Positions 17,063 through 26,800 of a DNA stretch of 64,000 nt are shown here, one piece after another (position 1 is the first letter of the stretch; each line of letters begins with the position of its first letter). Both the position numbers and the translations under genes were made by a program. Source of the DNA: DATBSL01 sp963729875 (GTDB taxonomy: Bacteria; Acidobacteriota; Vicinamibacteria; Fen-336); the NCBI GenBank assembly GCA_963729875.1, contig CAVSPR010000006.1, forward strand, positions 248,001 through 312,000, in the 5' to 3' direction. A model generated the notes under the pieces. It was not told the origin of the DNA and did no database searches. It saw nothing but the letters and a program-made list of their open reading frames with translations.

Positions 17063-19792
17063 GTGGTCGCGCGCCTCCTCGCGGTGCGCCCGGAGGAGCG
17101 CCGGGGCACGGTCGCGGCGTTCCTCACCATCTTCGGGACGCTCGCCGCCCACACGCTCCTCGAGACGGCGCGGGACGCGCTGTTCCTGGCACGCCTGCCC
17201 GCCTCGCGCCTCGCGATCGTCTACCTGCTGATCGCCCTCGTCGCCGCAGGCCTCGCGCAGGTGCCGTGGGGCCGGCGCCGGGCGACCGGTGCGTTCGGCC
17301 TGAGCCGCCTGCTGGGCGCGGGGTCGGTGGTGACCCTGGGCTTCTGGGCCCTCGGGCGCTGGCAGAGCCCTCTCGAGCTCTACGCCCTCTACGTCTGGAC
17401 CGGCCTCCTCGGCAGCCTCGCGGTCCTGCAGTTCTGGATGGTGCTGAGCGACCTGTACACGCTCAGCCAGGCCAAGCGGCTCTACAGCGTGGTGTGGACC
17501 GGCAGCCTGCTCGGCGCCACCGTCGGGGCCGCCGCGGCCCGGCTCCTGGCCGAGAGGGTCTCCGCCTCCGTTCTCGTGCTGGCCTCGGGGATGCTCCTGG
17601 GCCTCACCGCCCTCGGACCGGCCCTCGCCCTCGGCCGCGCGGAGGGCCGCTCGACCGTGCGCCCGCGCGGGGGCGCCTCTCTGGCGGAGGGCGCCCGAAT
17701 CCTCAAGGGCGACGCCTACGTCCGGAGCCTCGCCGTCCTCGTCCTCGTGTCGACGGTGGCCCTCACCCTCGGCGACTACGTGTTCAAGAGCGCCGTGGCC
17801 CGCGCGGTCCCGCCCGGGGAGCTGGGGGCGTTCTTCGGCGGCTTCTACACCTTGCTCAACCTCCTCGCCCTCGTCGCGCAGGTCGTGCTCGGAGGGTGGA
17901 TCTTCCGGGCGATCGGCCTGCACCGGGCGCTGTGGATCCTCCCGGCCCTCCTCTTCGTGGGGGCGGCGGGGGTGGCGCTCGGGGGCGGGCTCTTGGCCGC
18001 CCTCCTCCTGAAGGGCGCGGACGGGAGCTTGCGCAACTCGGTCCACCGCACGGGAAGCGAGCTGCTCTACCTCCCCCTCGCCGACGGCGTGCGGACCCGG
18101 GCCAAGCCGCTCATCGACATCGTGGGGCAGCGAGGGGGGCAGGCGCTCGCCTCGCTGCTGATCCTCTCCGAGAGCGTCCTCTCTCGCGGCGACGTCGTCC
18201 TCGCGGGGGCGTCGGCGGCGGTGTCGCTCGTGTGGATCGCGTGGATCTCCGATCTCAAGGGCCTGTACCTCGACGTGTTCCGCGCGGCGCTTCGCGAGGG
18301 CACCCTGCGCTCCGCGGTCGACCTGCCACCCGTGGACCTCGTCTCGCTGGAGACGCTCTTCGGCGCCCTCAACAGCGCGGACGACCACGAGGTGCTGGCG
18401 GCGATGGACCTGCTGGCGGAGGAGGGCCGCGCCCGGCTCATCCCGGCCCTCATCCTGTACCACCCGTCGGAGAGGGTCGTGCTGCGCGCCCTGGACCTGT
18501 TCGCGCACGACGGCCGCACCGACTTCCTGCCAGTGGCGGACCGGCTGATGCGCCACCCGGGCGCGGAAGTACGCGCGGCCGCCCTGCGGGCCCGCACCCG
18601 CGTCCGACCCGAAGAGGCTCCCCTGCGGGCGGCGGGCGCAGACCCGAGCCCCCTCGTGCGCGCCACCGCCGTGTCGGGCCTCGTGGCGGGGGGGTGGGAG
18701 GGCGAGGAGGCGCGTCAGTCCCTGGACGGCCTGATGGCGGGGGGCGACGGCGAGACCGCCCTCGCGCTGGCGCGGGCGATCGCGGCGCAGCCCTCGCCGG
18801 TCTTCGAGGACGTCCTGCTGCGCCTCGCGGAGCGGGCGCCGGAGGGCGCTCTCGTGGAGGTGGCACGGGCCATGGGGGCGGTGCGCAGCCCCCGCTTCCT
18901 CCCGGCCCTGCTGGGCCTGCTCGACCGGGGGGAGGTGCGGGCGGAGGCGCGGGCCGCGCTGGTCGCCTACGGGCAGGAGGGCCTCGCGTTTCTCGACGCG
19001 GCGCTCGGGGACCACGCCCTGCCCGTGGAGCTGCGCCGCCACCTGCCTCGCTCCATCGCCCTCTTCGAGCCCGCGCCCGCGGCCGCGGTGCTCGCGCGGC
19101 ACGTCCTCGAGGAGCCGTCGGGCACGGTGCGCTACCGGATCCTGCGGGGCATGAACCGCCTCGGCGCCTCGCCGGAGGTCGAGTTCGAGCCCGGGCTCCT
19201 GCGTCGGGCGGTCACCGCCACGGCGGAGGGCGTCTTCCGCCTCGTCCACTGGAGATCGGTGCTGGAGCGGGGCGCTGCGGAGCAGCCGGCGCGCTCGACC
19301 GCGGGCCACGGGCTCCTCGTGCAGCTGCTGCGGGACAAGGAGGATCAGGCGGTGGAGCGCCTCTTCCGGCTCCTGGCGCTGCAGCACCGGGGCGAGGACT
19401 TCAAGGGGATCTACCGCGGGCTGCGGGCGGCGGAGCCCCGCGCCCGCGCGAGCAGCCGCGAGCTGCTCGAGAACGTTCTCGCGCCGCCGCTGCGGGGCCC
19501 CGTCCTCGCGATCGTCGACGAGGCACAGGACGCGTCGCGGCTCTCTCGCGCCGGCGAGGTGTACGCCCCGCCGGGCCTCGGCTACGAGGAGGTGCTGGCC
19601 CTCATCCTGGACCGGGGCGGCGAGTCGCTGCGCTGCGTCGCCGCCCACCACGTGGGTGAGATCGGCCTCGTCGCGCTGCGCCCGCGGCTCGAGGGGCTGC
19701 GCGGGCGCGAGGCGAGCTTCTTCCTCTCCCGCGTAGTCGAGCGCGCGCTCGCCGCCTTCCCGGGCCGGCCGGAGGGAGTCGCCCGTGCCTGA
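17063..19792 (+). CDS. Nucleotide-translocase-like membrane protein fused to HEAT repeats
   Basis: 909 residues. About 420 N-terminal residues contain 10-12 membrane helices resembling the MFS/ATP:ADP antiporter (NTT/TLC) group, including an early LETARDALFLARLP segment. The remaining 480 residues are leucine/alanine-rich helical repeats of HEAT type (for example LIPALILYHPSERVVLRALDLF and ADPSPLVRATAVSGL). The GTG start abuts the rubrerythrin stop. The end overlaps the start of the double cNMP-binding gene by eight bases, so the two probably act together. Transport substrate is unknown; in such fusions a regulatory rather than nucleotide-exchange role is possible. Confidence 0.75.
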   Translation: MVARLLAVRPEERRGTVAAFLTIFGTLAAHTLLETARDALFLARLPASRLAIVYLLIALVAAGLAQVPWGRRRATGAFGLSRLLGAGSVVTLGFWALGRWQSPLELYALYVWTGLLGSLAVLQFWMVLSDLYTLSQAKRLYSVVWTGSLLGATVGAAAARLLAERVSASVLVLASGMLLGLTALGPALALGRAEGRSTVRPRGGASLAEGARILKGDAYVRSLAVLVLVSTVALTLGDYVFKSAVARAVPPGELGAFFGGFYTLLNLLALVAQVVLGGWIFRAIGLHRALWILPALLFVGAAGVALGGGLLAALLLKGADGSLRNSVHRTGSELLYLPLADGVRTRAKPLIDIVGQRGGQALASLLILSESVLSRGDVVLAGASAAVSLVWIAWISDLKGLYLDVFRAALREGTLRSAVDLPPVDLVSLETLFGALNSADDHEVLAAMDLLAEEGRARLIPALILYHPSERVVLRALDLFAHDGRTDFLPVADRLMRHPGAEVRAAALRARTRVRPEEAPLRAAGADPSPLVRATAVSGLVAGGWEGEEARQSLDGLMAGGDGETALALARAIAAQPSPVFEDVLLRLAERAPEGALVEVARAMGAVRSPRFLPALLGLLDRGEVRAEARAALVAYGQEGLAFLDAALGDHALPVELRRHLPRSIALFEPAPAAAVLARHVLEEPSGTVRYRILRGMNRLGASPEVEFEPGLLRRAVTATAEGVFRLVHWRSVLERGAAEQPARSTAGHGLLVQLLRDKEDQAVERLFRLLALQHRGEDFKGIYRGLRAAEPRARASSRELLENVLAPPLRGPVLAIVDEAQDASRLSRAGEVYAPPGLGYEEVLALILDRGGESLRCVAAHHVGEIGLVALRPRLEGLRGREASFFLSRVVERALAAFPGRPEGVARA

Positions 19793-20729
19793 GGCCAACC
19801 GGCTCGTGCCGCCCTTGGAGCGCATGCTCCACCTGAAGCGCGTGCCCATGCTCTCCGGGCTGCCCGCCGCCGAGGTGGCAGTGATCGCCGACGCCGCCAC
19901 CGAGAGGTTCCTCCCGGCGGGCACGGTCGTCTTCCGCGAGGGCGAGCCGGTGGGCTCGGTGCACTTCGTCGTGGAGGGTGCGCTCGCCACGTTCCGGCGG
20001 GGCGTCCGCGTCGGGCGGGCGGGCCCGGGCGCCGGCGTGGGCGGGATGGCCGTGTTCGCCCGCGACCCGCTCGGCTCCCAGGTCGTCGCCGACGAGGACA
20101 CCCTCACGCTCGAGCTCGACGCCGACGCGGTGTCGGACGTGCTCGACGACCACTTCCCGATCCTGCACCACATCCTGCGCGAGATGAGCCGCCGGGCGAT
20201 CGACCTCGTGACGCGCTTGCGGCTCGACCCGACCGTGGGGATCGCCGAGTGCCCGGTCGGTGAGGGCGAGGACGGCGAGATCGACCTCGTGGACCGGATC
20301 TTCTTCCTGCGCCGGATGACGGTCTTCCAGCGCGCGTCGATCACCGCCCTGGCCGAGATGGCCCGCTCGATGGCCCGGGTACGCTTCGAGCCGGGGACGG
20401 TGCTGTGGCGGGAGGGGGAGCCGGCCCCCAGCATCTTCCTCGTCCGCAGTGGCTGGCTACGCGCGCAGGGGTCGACCGGGGTGAGCTTCCGCCCGGGCCC
20501 CGGCTTCCCGCTCGGGGCGCTCGAGGCGCTGGGCGAGGTGCCCCGCTTCTACGAGGCGGTGGCGGAGACTCCGGTCGTGGCCCTGCAGGGTCCGATGGGC
20601 GTTCTCGTGGACGTGTTCGAGGACAACTTCCCGATGGCGATGGACTACCTGTCCGTGATCGCCCAGTCCACCCTGCGCATCCTGGACTGGACGGCGGCCC
20701 GCGGCGAGGAGCCGCCTTCGCTGACGTGA
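19785..20729 (+). CDS. Double cyclic-nucleotide-binding domain protein
   Basis: 314 residues with two cNMP-binding beta-roll domains (about 15-140 and 170-300). Both show the entry motif: FLPAGTVVFREGEPVGSVHFV and RFEPGTVLWREGEPAPSIFLV. There is no DNA-binding helix-turn-helix or enzyme domain, unlike CRP. The canonical phosphate-binding RxA motif is not clear in either copy, so ligand binding is uncertain. The GTG start at 19785 lies inside the preceding transporter-like gene (eight-base overlap), which suggests it is a regulatory subunit of that membrane protein. It could instead bind nucleotides released by the transporter. Confidence 0.78.
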   Translation: MPEANRLVPPLERMLHLKRVPMLSGLPAAEVAVIADAATERFLPAGTVVFREGEPVGSVHFVVEGALATFRRGVRVGRAGPGAGVGGMAVFARDPLGSQVVADEDTLTLELDADAVSDVLDDHFPILHHILREMSRRAIDLVTRLRLDPTVGIAECPVGEGEDGEIDLVDRIFFLRRMTVFQRASITALAEMARSMARVRFEPGTVLWREGEPAPSIFLVRSGWLRAQGSTGVSFRPGPGFPLGALEALGEVPRFYEAVAETPVVALQGPMGVLVDVFEDNFPMAMDYLSVIAQSTLRILDWTAARGEEPPSLT

Positions 20730-20822
20730 GCCGCGCGGGTCGCCTGCTTGCGGCCCGGCTCGCGGCTGAACTAAGCTTCACGGAAGGACGCCCGCAGCGC
20801 GGCGCGGCCGGAGGTTCCAGAG

Positions 20823-21149
20823 ATGACGAACGACGAACGCAATGCCGGGACACCCGGGGTCGTCCTCTCGTTCCTGCTCGGTGCCCTCTCGGGCGCGGCC
20901 CTCGCCATCCTCTTCGCGCCCCGCTCGGGGCGGGAGACTCGCGAGATGCTGGGCGAGAAGCTGCGGGAGACCGCGGACCGAAGCCGCCGCGCCGGCCAGG
21001 AGGCCATCGAGAAGGGGCGCGAGGCGGTGGAGACCGCCTCGGGCTACCTCGACCGGCAGCGGGAGGCCCTCGAGAAGCGGCGCGACCGGCTGTCGGCGGC
21101 GGTCGAGGCCGGCCGCCAGACCTATCGCGACGAGAAAGAGAAGATGTAA
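20823..21149 (+). CDS. YtxH-like small membrane protein
   Basis: 108 residues. One N-terminal membrane segment (VVLSFLLGALSGAALAILFAP) is followed by the RSGRETREMLGEKL pattern and a long amphipathic helix of charged residues. This is the YtxH/gas-vesicle-like family, often stress-induced; molecular function is not known. GGAGG lies eight bases before the ATG. It is the first gene of a pair with the DUF948-like gene six bases downstream. Confidence 0.8.
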   Translation: MTNDERNAGTPGVVLSFLLGALSGAALAILFAPRSGRETREMLGEKLRETADRSRRAGQEAIEKGREAVETASGYLDRQREALEKRRDRLSAAVEAGRQTYRDEKEKM

Positions 21150-21155
21150 CGGCCC

Positions 21156-21593
21156 ATGGAGTCCTGGGGGGTCTTCTTCCTCGGAGTCATCGCCCTCGCC
21201 TCGGTCGTCCAGGCGGGGTTCCTCATCGGCCTCGTGATCTTCGGCCGGCGGCTCGCCCAGCGCCTCGACGCCCTCCAGACGAGGCTCGACCGGGAGATCT
21301 CGCCCGCGCTCGAGAACTTCACCCGCGTCAGCCGGGCCGCGGCCGAGATCGCCGACCTCGCGACCCTGCAGGCGCGCCGGCTCGACCTGCTCCTCGCGGA
21401 CACGATCGGGAGGATCGAGGAGACGGCGGCGGCCGTCCAGCAGCTGGTGGTGCGGCCGCTCAAGCCGGTCGGCGGGATCCTCGCGTTCCTGAGGGGCCTG
21501 CAGCGGGGGATGGACGTCTACTTCCAGCTGGACCGCAACGCGTACCCCCGCCGGCGCGGGCACGGCGAGGACGACGAGCACCTGTTCATCTGA
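21156..21593 (+). CDS. DUF948-like membrane protein
   Basis: 145 residues: one N-terminal membrane helix (GVFFLGVIALASVVQAGFLI), then a coiled-coil stretch (LDALQTRLDREISPALENFTRV) as in DUF948 proteins, and a C-terminal acidic tail. The pairing with a YtxH gene is common in bacteria and supports the call. Role unknown. The 3' end overlaps the end of the convergent gene by eight bases. Confidence 0.65.
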   Translation: MESWGVFFLGVIALASVVQAGFLIGLVIFGRRLAQRLDALQTRLDREISPALENFTRVSRAAAEIADLATLQARRLDLLLADTIGRIEETAAAVQQLVVRPLKPVGGILAFLRGLQRGMDVYFQLDRNAYPRRRGHGEDDEHLFI

Positions 21594-22083
21594 GCCCGGT
21601 CGGGCCCGAGGCCTCCTTGAGGCGTCGGGCGACGGTGCGCTCCAGGCGCGTCCGGTCCTCGCCGCCGAACCCCCGCGTGGCGAGAACGAGGGTGGCCCCT
21701 CCCCGGCTGCGCACGACGACGGCGCTCTCCCGGGAGTCGACCGCGTCGACGTCGCGCCAGGCGATCCTCGTCCAGCCGGCGAGGGTCCTCATCTGCAGGC
21801 CGGCCTCGACGGCCTCGACCTTCCAGGCAAAGAGGTGGGCCGCGAGCACGGCGAGGCCCAGGGCGGCGACGAGGCCCAGGGCGGCGAGGGTGCGCGACCG
21901 CACGAGAAGGGTGCCCGCGGCGAGGGCGGCCGCACCGAGGAGGGCGGCGACGGCCTGGTGCAGGGGGTGCTGCAGGCGGAGCCCCTCGTTCTCCCATGTG
22001 AACCGCGGCGGCCCGAGGGCGAGGGCGACGGTGACCGCGGCGAGGGCGAGGAGGGCGGTGCTCGCCGCGGTCCGCGCGCTCAA
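21586..22083 (-). CDS. Membrane protein of unknown function (PH-like C-terminus)
   Basis: 165 residues with three hydrophobic segments in the first 110 residues, then a beta-rich tail (LQMRTLAGWTRIAWRDVDAVDSRESAVVVRS) that looks like a bacterial PH-type domain. I do not recognise the family. The TTG start overlaps the stop of the J-domain gene as TTGA, so it is the second gene of a coupled pair. Confidence 0.6.
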   Translation of the reverse strand: MSARTAASTALLALAAVTVALALGPPRFTWENEGLRLQHPLHQAVAALLGAAALAAGTLLVRSRTLAALGLVAALGLAVLAAHLFAWKVEAVEAGLQMRTLAGWTRIAWRDVDAVDSRESAVVVRSRGGATLVLATRGFGGEDRTRLERTVARRLKEASGPTGLR

Positions 22084-23732
22084 CCCGTCCTGCCCTTGCC
22101 GAACAGGCGCTTGAGCAGCCCGCCGCCCGCCGCCTCCACCGTGGCGAGCTCGGCCGCGGCCTCGCGGTGGTCCGGGCGCAGCTCCACCACGCGGCGGAAC
22201 ATCGCCTGGGCGCGGGCCGGCAGCCCGCCCGCCTTGTAGATCAGGCCGAGCTCGTAGTGGGCGTCCGCGTTCGCGGGGTCCTCGCGGACGACGTCGTGCA
22301 GGGTCTCTTCCGCGCGCCGCACCCAGTTCGGGTTCTTGGCGAAGGCCTTCGCCAGCAGGATGCGGCCCCGGTGTTTGGCGCGGCGGGGCTCCATCTGCGG
22401 GACCGCCGCCTCGAGCATCTGGATCGCGTCCCAGTAGCGTGCCTGGGCGAGGAGGACCTGCGCCTTGGACAGGGTCTCCTCGGTCGCGACGTAGGGCTCA
22501 TCCGCCGCGGGGGAGGCGGCCGGGGGCGGCCCTGGGGCGGTGGGAGCCGGCGGCGTGGGGGAGCCTGGGCTTTCCCCGGCACCAGGCTCACGCGGGCGCC
22601 GCACCACGCCGAGGCGCGCCTCGTATGAGGCGCGGCTCCGCGCGGTACCCAGGACCTCCCAGGCCTCCCCGACGCGGATGAAGATCGCCTCCAGCACGTC
22701 GCGCAGGTCTTCGACGCGCGGGTCGCGGTGGGCGTCCGGGTGGTAGCGCTTGGCGAGAGCCACGTACGCCCGCTTGACGTCGGCGTCGGTGCACCCGGGC
22801 TCGACCCCGAGGACCTCGAAGTGGTTCTTGAGGGGCAGGGACTGGAAGGCCCCGAGGATCTCCCGTCGACGCTCGAGCGTCTCGGGGTCGAGTTCCGACG
22901 CCGCCGCAGGAGCGGCCGGTGGGGCCGGCGGGGGCTCGGGGGCGCCGGCTGGTTCCGGGGACGCCGGCTTGGCGTCCGCGGCCGGCGGCTCCTCGCGAGG
23001 TTCTCCGGGCGGCGTCTCCTCCGCCGGCGGGGCGGGCTGGGCGTGCGGGACGAGCCGCGGCAGCGGCGCCGGTCGCGCCGGCCTGTATTCCAGCTTCCCG
23101 GTGAGGAGCAGGCCGAGGAGTGTTCGCTCGGTCTCCTCGGGGTCGAGGGGGACGAGCTGGAGGACCTGGCGCGCGGACGACGTCCCGTCGATGCGCGAGA
23201 GGAGATACCCCTCGGTCAGGGTCAGGGTCCGTTCGTCTGCCAGCGCGGCCGTCGCGACGAGACGCTGTTCGAGGTCGCCGAGGGCGGCCCGCATCGCCTC
23301 GGGCGGAAGCCGCCGGACCGCCTCCAGCACGGTGGGCTCGGTGGCGCCGCCCGCCTCCGCCAGGTCGGCCGGCGCCTCGAGCCTCTCTTCGAAGGTGGCC
23401 GGCGCTCGGCCCTCGCCCAGCGCGTCCAGCAGGCGCTCGCGGAGGTCGCGCACCGCGGCGCGCGAGAGAGCCCTCGTCGCCTTCGGGGACCGGATGCCCA
23501 TCTCCAGCAGGACTCGATCGAGGCGGACCTGTGCGGAGTCGTCGGGCCGTGGAAGGCGCAGTCCGTCCGGGGGCGGCGAGGGAACCGGCTCCAGGCCCGC
23601 GATCTGGCCCTCGCGGAGCCACAGACGCAGTCGCGTCTCCTCCGGCCCAAGGGAGAGGACGCCGCTGCGCCGCTCGCGGTAGAGCCGCGCCAGGAGGGGG
23701 AGGGCCTCCGGCGGAGGGGTGGCGTCGTCCAT
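22080..23732 (-). CDS. DUF4388-like / J-domain / TPR protein
   Basis: About 550 residues. The N-terminus has the pattern seen in DUF4388/PATAN-type proteins (LARLYRERRSGVLSLGPEE, LWLREGQIAGLEP). A Pro/Ala-rich linker follows. The J-domain keeps the HPD tripeptide (AKRYHPDAH), so it can stimulate an Hsp70. The C-terminal part is TPR-like (ADAHYELGLIYKAGGLPARAQAMF). Acidobacteria and myxobacteria use such chimeras with unknown clients. The start at ATG 23732 is 25 bases from a minus-strand TATACT (23758-23763). An upstream in-frame start would add 28 residues without a better ribosome site. Confidence 0.78.
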   Translation of the reverse strand: MDDATPPPEALPLLARLYRERRSGVLSLGPEETRLRLWLREGQIAGLEPVPSPPPDGLRLPRPDDSAQVRLDRVLLEMGIRSPKATRALSRAAVRDLRERLLDALGEGRAPATFEERLEAPADLAEAGGATEPTVLEAVRRLPPEAMRAALGDLEQRLVATAALADERTLTLTEGYLLSRIDGTSSARQVLQLVPLDPEETERTLLGLLLTGKLEYRPARPAPLPRLVPHAQPAPPAEETPPGEPREEPPAADAKPASPEPAGAPEPPPAPPAAPAAASELDPETLERRREILGAFQSLPLKNHFEVLGVEPGCTDADVKRAYVALAKRYHPDAHRDPRVEDLRDVLEAIFIRVGEAWEVLGTARSRASYEARLGVVRRPREPGAGESPGSPTPPAPTAPGPPPAASPAADEPYVATEETLSKAQVLLAQARYWDAIQMLEAAVPQMEPRRAKHRGRILLAKAFAKNPNWVRRAEETLHDVVREDPANADAHYELGLIYKAGGLPARAQAMFRRVVELRPDHREAAAELATVEAAGGGLLKRLFGKGRTG

Positions 23733-23757
23733 GTCGATGCCTGTCGGAACGGAGCGT

Positions 23758-23763
23758 AGTATA
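23758..23763 (-). promoter_or_regulatory. -10 element for the J-domain gene
   Basis: TATACT on the minus strand, 25 bases before the predicted start of the J-domain/TPR gene. No clear -35 is seen. It lies in the divergent gap shared with the hybrid sensor kinase gene. Confidence 0.35.
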
Positions 23764-23814
23764 CCGCGCGCCTTGACGGGCGCGCCGGGAGGGCGCCACA
23801 CTGCCGGTGCGCCC

Positions 23815-26800
23815 ATGACCCAGGTCCTCCTGATCGACGACGACCCCCTCGTGGGGAGGACCCTCGTGGACCTGCTGGGCCTGCACGGCTACGCGGCCGT
23901 CCGCGTGGAGTCGGCGGAGCGGGGACTCGAGGCCCTGGCCGTCGGCGGGTTCGATCTCGTGCTGCTCGACCTGCGGCTGCCCGGGATGAGCGGCTTCGAG
24001 GCGTGCGTGCAGATCCGCGAGCGCCACGGGCCGTACCTGCCGGTGATCATGATGACCGCGTTCGGGGACCCCGTGGCCGTGCGGCGCGGCTACGAGTCGG
24101 GGGCAGACGACTTCCTGCACAAGCCGATCGACACGCCCGCCCTCATCCTGAAGGTCCGCGCCTTCCTGCGCCTCAAGTCCACCCACGACGAGCTCGCGCG
24201 CAGCCGCGAGGAGGCGCAGGCGCGGGCGCGGGACCTGTCGCGGCTGCACGAGATCGGCCGCGACTGGTCGCTGATCGCGGAGCCCGCCGAGTTCAACCGG
24301 ATGCTCACCCAGCGCCTGGCCGGCCTCATCGGCGCCCCCGTGGTCGGCATCGCCCTGCAGGACCCGCAGACGCGCACGATGGAGGCGGCGCTGCCGGTGT
24401 TCGGCCTCGACGACGAGCGGGCGCGGTCGTTCCGCTACGTGCCCCGGCCCGAGTACCGCAGCCTCTGGAGCCCGCGCAGCGGCCGTCCCTACGTGAGCAA
24501 CCAGCCGGGGCTCGACCCGCGGCTCGCGCAGGAGATCGGCCTCATGGCGGAGTCGCAGTCGGTCGTGCTGGTGCCGCTGCTGGCCGAGGGCGAGCTCATC
24601 GGCCTCCTCGGGGCGGCCGACAAGCCCGGGGGCTTCACCGACGCCGACGTGCAGATCCTGTCCACCTTCGCCGGACCGGTCGCGACGTTCCTCCGCAGCC
24701 GCCAGACCTTCGAGCGGCAGCGGCGGCAGGCCTCACGGTTCGAGCGACTGGCCGCCCTGGTGGGGGACATGGCGGCGGCGCCGGGCCGTGCGCGGCTGCT
24801 CGAGCTGACGGTCGGGAGGGTCCAGAGGGACCTCGGCTACGAGCGGGTCGCCTTCCACGCGCCGCGGGCGGAAGGGACGCTCGTCGCCGAGAGCGAGGCG
24901 GGGTCCGCCCAGGCCCCATCCGACCCCGAGGCCCTGCGGTGGGCGTTGCGCCTCGCCTCCCCCCTCGAGGCCTCGCGCAGCGAGACGGCGACGGAGCTCG
25001 CGGTCCCGGTGCGGGCGGGCGAGCACGCCCTCGGCGTCCTGACCGTCACCCGTGGCCGGCCCGGGGGCTTCGACGAGGAGGAGACGAGCCTGCTCTCGAC
25101 GCTCGCGGGCCAGCTCGCCATCGCGCTGCGCCGGGCGGAGAGCGAGGCCGCGACCGAGCACATCGCCCGCCAGATGGCGACCCTGTACGACCTGGGGCTG
25201 GAGACGTCCTCCCTTCTGGATCTGCAGGCCCTCTTCGCGCGCGCCACGGAGGAGGCGGGCCGGCTCATCGGGGCCGACCACAGCTCCGTTTTTCGCTTCG
25301 ACGACCGCGAGAAGATGCTGCGCCTCTTCGCGCTCTGGGCCCGCGAGCCGACCGCCCCGACGGAGCCGAAGCCGAGCTTCCGCCTCGGGCAGGGCATCGC
25401 CGGCCGGGTGGCGCGCGACCTGCTCCCGGTCGTGGTGAACGACGCGCGGCAGCACGAGGACTTCGTGCCGAGGGACTACCCGGTGGCGCGGATCCTGTGC
25501 GTCCCCCTCACCCACTTCGACCGCGAGCGGAGCACGCCCCTGCTCTACGGCGTGCTCAACGTGACGCGCGGCCCGGGCTCGTCGCCGTTCACCGACGACG
25601 ACCTCGAGTACCTGACGCGCTTCGCCGGCCAGCTCTCGATCGCGGTCGCGAACTCGATCTCCTTCGAAGCGGAGCGCGAGCGCAGCGAGCAGCTGGCCCT
25701 CGTCAACTCCGTGTTCCGCGAGTCGGCGGCCATGCTCTCCCGCGAGCGCATCCTGGAGACCGCGGTGGCGCGGATCCAGGAGGCCTTCCGCCCCTGCCTC
25801 GTGGCGATGCTGGTGCCCGGGGAGGACTTCTTCCGAGTGGGCGCCGCCGCCGGGCGCGCGCCGCGCGACGAGGGTTGGGCGGGAGGCGCGACGCGGGAGG
25901 GGCCGGCCGGGCTCGCCCTGCGCGAGCGCCGGACCGTCTCCGTGGTCGAGGGCCAGGAGGGCTTCTCCCCCCGGGCGACCGGCGCCCGCAGCGCCCTGGC
26001 GGTGCCGATCCTGCGCGGGGACGAGGTGGCGGCCGTGCTCTACGTCGAGGGCGACCGGCCGGGGGCCTTCGACCGCGGCCAGGTCATCACGCTCCAGACC
26101 CTCGCCGACGGGATCGGCATCCTGCTCCGCACCGCCGAGTTCTACGAGACGCTCGAGGAGACGAACGCCCGGCTCGTCGAGCTCGACCGCACGAAGAGCG
26201 AGCTGCTGAACATCGTGGCCCACGACTTCCGCTCGCCGCTCGCGTCGATCCTCGGCTGGGCAGAGCTCCTGGAGGCCCAGGCCGACGCGACCGTCGAGGA
26301 GCGCCAGGACCGTGCCCGCGCGATCGTGCGGGCGGCCACGCGGATGGCGAGCCTCATGGACCGCACGCTCGAGACGACGCGCCTCGAGACCGGGCAGTTC
26401 GCCTTCGACTTCCGCCTGGTGGACCTTGCCGCACGCCTTCGGGAGGCGGCCGCCCCCTTTGCGACCGACCCCGTCCACCCGCTCGTGGTCGACGTCCCCG
26501 AGGAGCCCCTGCCGTGCTGGGCGGACGGCGAGCGGGTCTCGGAGGTGGTGGAGAACCTCCTCTCGAACGCGGTCAAGTACTCGCCGGGCGGGGGGGAGAT
26601 CCGGCTCGAGGCGCGGCGCGAGCGCGAGACCGCGGTCGTGTCCGTGACCGACCACGGCATCGGCATCGCCCCGGAGGACCAGGGCCGTCTGTTCCGGCCC
26701 TTCTCGCGGCTGCACGACCGGAAGGCCTTCGACGTCGAGGGCTTCGGCCTCGGCCTGTCCATCTGCGAGCGTTTCGTCCGCGCGCACGGAGGGCAGTTCA

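Noticed and set aside
16583..20434. A long upstream extension of the receiver frame on the minus strand (to 20434)
   Set aside because: It is antisense to the rubrerythrin, NTT-like and cNMP genes and has no motif; the true start is ATG 16582.
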